A program made the translations under genes and the position numbers. Under the pieces are notes generated by a model. That model made no database searches, was not told where the DNA came from, and saw only the letters and a list, made by a program, of their open reading frames with translations. From PWQG01 sp040882255 (GTDB lineage: Bacteria > Pseudomonadota > Gammaproteobacteria > Pseudomonadales > Pseudohongiellaceae), in NCBI GenBank assembly GCA_040882255.1, contig JBBEBP010000021.1, positions 1-18,574 of the forward strand: a stretch of DNA of 18,574 nucleotides. The letters are read 5' to 3'. Each line of letters starts with the position of its first letter. The first letter of the stretch is position 1. Positions 14,497-18,574 of this stretch are shown here, in pieces.

Positions 14497-16899
14497 ATGA
14501 TCGTCTACTCCGCCCAGAAGTCCACCTTCCTTCGCGACGTTCACCGCAATCGCATTCATCATCTGATCATCCAGGAGTTTCATCGCCGTCTCTCCCACTC
14601 CGTCAGCGAATCCGAGATCAACTCCTGGCGCAACTCCCTGCAACACATGTCCCAGATCCTCCGGGACCCGGACATCCCCGACGATGCGGGCGTCAACATC
14701 GAGTACCACATCCCCCTGACCAGCAAGCGAATCGACTTCATCCTCACCGGTCGCAACGGGGAACAACGGGAAACTGCCGTCATTGTTGAGCTCAAGCAGT
14801 GGAGCAAAGCCACCACCACCCCGAAGGATGGCATCATCTCCACCTTCCTCGGCGGCGGAGAGCGTGAGACCAGTCACCCCTCCTACCAGGCATGGACCTA
14901 CGCCGCCCTGATCGAGGACTATAACGAGACTGTCCGGCACGAACACATTGCCCTGGCGCCCTGTGCCTACCTGCACAACATGGACATCGGCAACGCCGTC
15001 AACGACCCCTGCTACAAGCCCCATACCGACCGAGCCCCCGTGTTCATATCGAGAGACGTTGAACGCTTCACCGACTTCCTCAAGCAACACGTCAAGTACG
15101 GTGACGACCGGCAGATCATGTACCGGATCGAGCACGGAAAGATCCGCCCGTCCCGCAACCTGGCCGACAGCCTCGTGTCGATGCTCAAGGGCAACCGCGA
15201 TTTCCTGATGATTGACGACCAGAAACTTGTCTATGAGACAGCCCTCGAACAGATGTACCTGGCACAGCAGGGCCAGAAGCAGGTCCTGATCGTCGAAGGC
15301 GGTCCCGGTACCGGCAAGTCAGTGGTCGCCATCAATCTGCTCGTCGAGATGACCGACCGAGAGAAGGTCGTCCAGTACGTCTCCCGCAACGCAGCCCCGC
15401 GCGAGGTCTACCACAGCAAACTGACCGGCTCCATGACCCAGAGCCGCATCAAGAACCTGTTCAAGGGCTCGGGCGCCTTTACCGAGACCGAACCGGATAC
15501 TTTCGATGCACTACTGGTCGACGAAGCACATCGCCTCAACGAGAAGTCCGGCTTCTACGGCAACCAGGGCGACCACCAGATACGCGAGATCATCAAGGCG
15601 GCACGCCTCAGTGTCTTCTTCATTGACGAAGACCAGCGCGTCACGCTCAAGGACATCGGCGACCGCGCTACCATCCGCCAGTTCGCCGAACAATGTGGTG
15701 CTCACGTCAAGGAACTGGCCCTGCAGTCCCAGTTCCGTTGCAACGGCTCTGATGGATTTCTTGCCTTCGTCGACCACGCCCTGCAGATCCGCGAAACCGC
15801 TAACACCGATGCCGGAGAACTGGACTATGACATCCGGGTCGTCGACTCCCCGTTCACCCTCAAGGAGAAAATCCTGGAAAAGAACGCCACCAGCAACCGG
15901 GCACGCATGGTTGCTGGCTACTGCTGGGACTGGAAGAGCAAGAAGGACCCAAAAGAACAGGACATCGATATACCTGAACACGGCTTTTTCGCCCAGTGGA
16001 ACCTGACCGACGACGGTAGTCTTTGGATCATCGCTGAGAACTCCGTCAACCAGATCGGTTGTATCCACACCTGCCAAGGGCTGGAACTCGACTATGTCGG
16101 CGTCATCATTGGTCCCGACCTGATCGTACGCGACGGCAGGATCATCACTGACGCCGGCAAGCGCTCCTCCATGGACCGCTCCATCCGCGGCTACAAGAAA
16201 TGGCTCAAGGAAGATCCCGAGGCGGCCCGCCGCCGGGCGGACGCCATCATACGCAACACCTACCGTACCCTGATGACTCGGGGCCAGAAGGGTTGCTACC
16301 TCTATTGCACCGACCGCGAGACCAGCGAGTATTTCAAGGCGCTCCTGGCCCGGCCGGAAGAGCAGCCTGATCCGGAAGAACGCTACCCCGGCCTGACACT
16401 CCCCGTGCTCGCCCCGGAGGAAGTGACGCCCGGAGACAACAGCGTTCCCGTCTACGATCTACATGCCGCCGCCGGGGCCTTCAGCGATGAGCAGACCATC
16501 GAGGAGAATGAACAAGAGAACCCCTTGGACCACGTCGTTCTCCCTGATGTTTTCACCGCTCGCCCCGGTCACTTCGTGGCTCGCCTAGTCGGCCAATCCA
16601 TGAACCGCCGCATTCCCGACGGCGCCTGGTGTCTGTTCAGCGCCAATCCCGCCGGTACTCGCGAGGGCAAGATTGTCCTGGTGGGCCACCGTGATATCCA
16701 GGATCCGGACACCGGTGGCCGGTTTACCGTGAAGCGTTACCACAGCGAGAAAACTGTACACGATGACGGTACCTGGGAGCACAGTCGGATCGTGCTACGA
16801 CCGGAAAGTAATACGGCCGGGTACGAGGACATTCAGCTGAACGCCGAGGCCGGAGCGGAGTTGCGGGTGTATGGGGAACTGGTGGTGGTGTTGGGGTGA
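14497..16899 (+). CDS. PD-(D/E)XK nuclease, DUF2075 SF1 helicase and S24 (LexA-like) autoprotease fusion
   Basis: The 800-residue protein contains three modules. Residues about 60-200 have a PD-(D/E)XK nuclease core: Asp80 in KRIDFIL and Glu98-Leu-Lys100 in VIVELKQW. Residues 260-605 form a DUF2075 superfamily 1 helicase or translocase: Walker A GGPGTGKS (268-275), Walker B VDEAH (341-345), LQSQFRCNG (409-417), IHTCQGLELDYVGVII (523-538) and TYRTLMTRGQKGCYLY (588-603). Residues about 650-800 form a peptidase S24 domain: VPVYDLHAAAG with Ala659-Gly660 as scissile bond, nucleophile Ser701 in VGQSM, and Lys746 in TVKRY. The start MIVYSAQKS matches how relatives begin; the ribosome binding site is weak. 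All motifs are intact. An antiphage or DNA-damage role is inferred. Confidence 0.88.
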   Translation: MIVYSAQKSTFLRDVHRNRIHHLIIQEFHRRLSHSVSESEINSWRNSLQHMSQILRDPDIPDDAGVNIEYHIPLTSKRIDFILTGRNGEQRETAVIVELKQWSKATTTPKDGIISTFLGGGERETSHPSYQAWTYAALIEDYNETVRHEHIALAPCAYLHNMDIGNAVNDPCYKPHTDRAPVFISRDVERFTDFLKQHVKYGDDRQIMYRIEHGKIRPSRNLADSLVSMLKGNRDFLMIDDQKLVYETALEQMYLAQQGQKQVLIVEGGPGTGKSVVAINLLVEMTDREKVVQYVSRNAAPREVYHSKLTGSMTQSRIKNLFKGSGAFTETEPDTFDALLVDEAHRLNEKSGFYGNQGDHQIREIIKAARLSVFFIDEDQRVTLKDIGDRATIRQFAEQCGAHVKELALQSQFRCNGSDGFLAFVDHALQIRETANTDAGELDYDIRVVDSPFTLKEKILEKNATSNRARMVAGYCWDWKSKKDPKEQDIDIPEHGFFAQWNLTDDGSLWIIAENSVNQIGCIHTCQGLELDYVGVIIGPDLIVRDGRIITDAGKRSSMDRSIRGYKKWLKEDPEAARRRADAIIRNTYRTLMTRGQKGCYLYCTDRETSEYFKALLARPEEQPDPEERYPGLTLPVLAPEEVTPGDNSVPVYDLHAAAGAFSDEQTIEENEQENPLDHVVLPDVFTARPGHFVARLVGQSMNRRIPDGAWCLFSANPAGTREGKIVLVGHRDIQDPDTGGRFTVKRYHSEKTVHDDGTWEHSRIVLRPESNTAGYEDIQLNAEAGAELRVYGELVVVLG

Positions 16900-16942
16900 A
16901 CTTGTGCAATCACTCCTGAGAACCACCGCAAGTGCGATATCC

Positions 16943-16977
16943 ACAGATAATGGCATCGGGATGGTTCCCTTATCTGT
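16943..16977. repeat. Inverted repeat downstream of the nuclease-helicase gene
   Basis: ACAGATAA (16943-16950) and TTATCTGT (16970-16977) are perfect 8-bp arms around a 19-base loop. It lacks a GC-rich stem and a clear T-tract, so it is not a convincing terminator. Confidence 0.4.
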
Positions 16978-17051
16978 CCTTTACCAAGATTCCGCTCAGC
17001 GATTCGTTGACTCGCTCGCAGTCTGGCGCCCAATCAGCTCCGCGTGACACC

Positions 17052-17786
17052 CTACACCCACACAAACCCCTCCGGCCGTAACACCGACTCGCCATCCCAC
17101 CGATACGCCACCAGCTTGCCCTGTGCCAGCGTGACGCTGTAATCCAGAGGCGATATGCTCGGTCATCGGCTCCGGCACCGCATCGGTCAGCCAGTAGTGG
17201 CCCAGGAACAGGGGCTGGCTGCCATCATAGCCCGGTAGCTGATCCGGAGGAATCCGCTCATCCGGCAGCTCATCCACCGCCGTGGGTGGCACAAAAGCCG
17301 TCTCGCGGTACGTCGGGCGCCCTTCCTGCCACCAGCGCGTGCGGGCATGCGCCCGACGGGTACCCTCCTTGTCGTGAAATGCATGTCCAGCTGGCAGTGC
17401 GATCTCCAGCCCCTTCAGCAGTATTTCAATGGCCGAATACACCTCATGCCCCTTTCGGGTAGCAAGCGGCCAGGCCTCCGGCAGCAGCCGTTTATCTTCA
17501 TCCAGCCAGGGGCCCAGCGCCCTGAGTGAGGGCTCGTGCCAGCAGGCATGCGCCGCACGCAGCGCGGGCAGGTCCAGGTAAACCGGTAGCGAGCGGAACC
17601 AGTCGACCACCTCCCGGTGCAGCGCACTGTCCTCGCCCACAACCTGAAGAAATTTCCCATGCTGCCTCTGATTCTTCGGCGAATGCTCGCGCAGGTACCC
17701 TCCCTGCTCCCTATCCGGCGTCGCATACAACACAGCATTGAATTTATGATTGCCTATGATCGCCAGCAACACGTCGTGACCCCTCA
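17052..17786 (-). pseudogene. Metallophosphoesterase, N-terminally deleted and frameshifted
   Basis: The body matches bacterial metallophosphoesterases of the PrpE/ApaH-like calcineurin fold: GNHKFNAVLYATPD, YLREHSPKNQRQHGKFLQVV, LPALRAAHACWHEPSL, GHEVYSAIEILLKGLEIALP, RRAHARTRWW and LFLGHYWLTD. The N-terminal metal-binding motifs (D-x-H and GD-x-x-DRG) are missing, because homology starts at LLAIIGNHK. The conserved GNHE has become GNHK. Near 17150 a small deletion (apparently 2 nt) shifts the frame after MTEHIA; the true ending LDYSVTLAQGKLVAYRWDGE continues in another frame to TAG at 17052-17054. A read-through frame opening at 17856 runs over a terminator hairpin and is not a genuine start. 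The gene is inactive. Confidence 0.85.
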
Positions 17787-17812
17787 GGGGCACCGGAAAC
17801 GGTGCCCCTTTT
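17787..17812 (+). terminator. Rho-independent terminator, now orphaned
   Basis: GGGGCACCG, GAAA loop, CGGTGCCCC, then TTTT form a 9-bp perfect GC-rich stem with a tetraloop and T-run on the plus strand. No plus-strand gene precedes it. It abuts the break point of the metallophosphoesterase remnant, so its gene was probably deleted. Confidence 0.85.
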
Positions 17813-17842
17813 GCTGACCCGAGGACCACCGGGAGACAATTT

Positions 17843-18025
17843 ATGCGGAAAAACAAAAATGAAACAGATCAATGGCCTTTTGACCCCGTCACGTTCGGCG
17901 CGTTCGGCGTGCTTGGCGGCGTTCTTGCTTTCATTTTCTCTGACCAGGCGCCGCTATTGATTTCCGGGGGCCTGATCCTCGGTATATGCACACCGATCAA
18001 ACTCAGCCGCTGGATCAACAAGTGA
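17843..18025 (+). CDS. Small membrane protein of unknown function
   Basis: I do not recognise it. The 60-residue product has two hydrophobic segments, about 19-34 (FGAFGVLGGVLAFIFS) and 38-51 (PLLISGGLILGICT), separated by the short turn DQA. A polar charged N-terminus (MRKNKNETDQWPFDP) and a basic end (KLSRWINK) fit a two-pass hairpin in the inner membrane. GGGAG lies about seven bases before ATG 17843, supporting translation. It follows an orphan terminator and precedes the hig remnant, with no operon partner. Confidence 0.6.
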   Translation: MRKNKNETDQWPFDPVTFGAFGVLGGVLAFIFSDQAPLLISGGLILGICTPIKLSRWINK

Positions 18026-18054
18026 GGTACTGGCTGAATACAACGCCATCCATA

Positions 18055-18083
18055 TTGACACCTGATACGTTACAGGGTACATT
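18055..18083 (+). promoter_or_regulatory. Promoter of the higBA locus
   Basis: TTGACA (18055-18060), a 17-bp spacer and TACATT (18078-18083) precede the higB remnant by a few bases. The -35 is consensus and the -10 matches four of six. It may still drive higA. Confidence 0.65.
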
Positions 18084-18088
18084 CAGGA

Positions 18089-18187
18089 ATAATTCGAAGC
18101 TTCAAGCACAAGGGCCTGGAAAGATTCTTCAGGTCCGGTAGCACTGCAGGGATTCAGGCTACTCATGCAAAGAAGACTACCTACTGA
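18089..18187 (+). pseudogene. higB: HigB-type toxin remnant, start lost and centre deleted
   Basis: The frame IIRSFKHKGLERFFRSGSTA then GIQATHAK matches the opening of HigB ribosome-dependent mRNA interferases (family pattern MIRSFKHKGL...GIQ-x-x-HAKRL). Codon one is ATA where ATG is expected. After HAK the frame reads KTTY and stops. One frame over with a single extra T, the same bases spell EDYH-stop, the usual HigB ending. So about 60 central residues, including the catalytic region, were deleted and the junction then shifted frame. No toxin activity is expected. Confidence 0.82.
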
Positions 18188-18197
18188 GGTACCGTCA

Positions 18198-18485
18198 ATG
18201 TTAATGCACAACCCTCCTCATCCTGGTGAAGTATTGCGTGAGCTTTGTCTGGAACCTCTTGGCGTATCCGTAACAGCCGCCGCAGAGGCATTGGGAGTCA
18301 GCCGCAAGACACTGAGCGCCGTATTGAACGGTAGAGCGGGTATCAGTCCCGAAATGGCTATCCGGCTATCCATCGCTTTTGATACTTCGGCAGAAAGCTG
18401 GCTGAATCAGCAGTCCCAATACGAGCTCTGGCACGCAGAACAGCACCGCGAAGAGCTCAAGGTCAAGAAGCTTGTCGCAGCTTAG
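18198..18485 (+). CDS. higA: HigA-family antitoxin, orphan
   Basis: The 95-residue XRE-type helix-turn-helix protein opens HNPPHPGEVLRELCLEPLGV, the standard start of the HigA/VapI family. The helix-turn-helix spans about 25-48 (TAAAEALGVSRKTLSAVLNG). HigA normally neutralises HigB and represses the operon. Here its toxin partner just upstream is destroyed, so it remains as a solitary repressor. GAGGT (18186-18190) seven bases upstream supports ATG 18198; an ATG two codons later is possible. The C-terminal tail is basic. Confidence 0.92.
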   Translation: MLMHNPPHPGEVLRELCLEPLGVSVTAAAEALGVSRKTLSAVLNGRAGISPEMAIRLSIAFDTSAESWLNQQSQYELWHAEQHREELKVKKLVAA

Positions 18486-18527
18486 ACCAAAGGGCACGGT
18501 TTCTGCGTAAAAGGCAAGCCATCGGCG

Positions 18528-18574
<47 letters not shown>

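Noticed and set aside
16943..16977. Terminator for the nuclease-helicase gene
   Set aside because: The 8-bp arms are AT-rich, the loop is 19 bases and there is no clear T-run.

Overview
The window looks like a complete short contig from a moderately GC-rich gammaproteobacterium. This is an inference from a gamma/beta-type LexA box, Pseudomonas-like MksFEB(G) genes and a SoFic-like Fic protein; the genus is not resolvable. The left end stops inside an IS3-type insertion-sequence end. The right end is a 46-base run of G that is almost certainly a sequencing artefact. The DNA is a defence and mobile-DNA island in which intact systems alternate with broken genes.

Left part (1-8750): a PAS histidine kinase gene is cut by the IS end. 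Next comes a gap holding an IS4-type transposase scrap. A tightly coupled five-gene minus-strand operon follows, reading fic-jetA-jetB-jetC-jetD. The last four genes are a Wadjet/MksFEBG plasmid-defence system: kleisin, MksE-like protein, SMC ATPase and TOPRIM nuclease. The first gene is an adenylylation (Fic) protein with a C-terminal winged helix, ending one base before jetA. Upstream of fic lie six TGTCGAT-type half-sites at about 10/20-bp spacing, which looks like a helically phased operator.

Middle part (8766-12742): ordinary genes for a saccharopine-dehydrogenase-like oxidoreductase, an S4 RNA-binding protein and a short-chain dehydrogenase. These are followed by a two-gene minus-strand operon, TcmP plus its three-Cys-motif (Gp37/Gp68, DUF5131) partner. 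Its promoter (TTGACA, 17 bp, TAGGAT) is followed directly by a perfect CTGT-N8-ACAG LexA box, so this poorly understood pair is predicted to be SOS-induced.

Right part (12900-18574): a type I methyltransferase fossil (hsdM), a small coiled-coil membrane protein and a Fic (DUF4172) fossil. Next is an intact 800-residue fusion of a PD-(D/E)XK nuclease, a DUF2075 SF1 helicase and a LexA/UmuD-like S24 autoprotease domain with an Ala-Gly site. A decapitated metallophosphoesterase, a small membrane protein, and an orphan higA preceded by a collapsed higB complete the window.

The most interesting elements are the nuclease-helicase-autoprotease fusion, the SOS-controlled TcmP pair, and the Fic-led Wadjet operon with its phased operator. 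Two of these (LexA box, LexA-like autoprotease) suggest DNA damage as a shared trigger; that link is inference.
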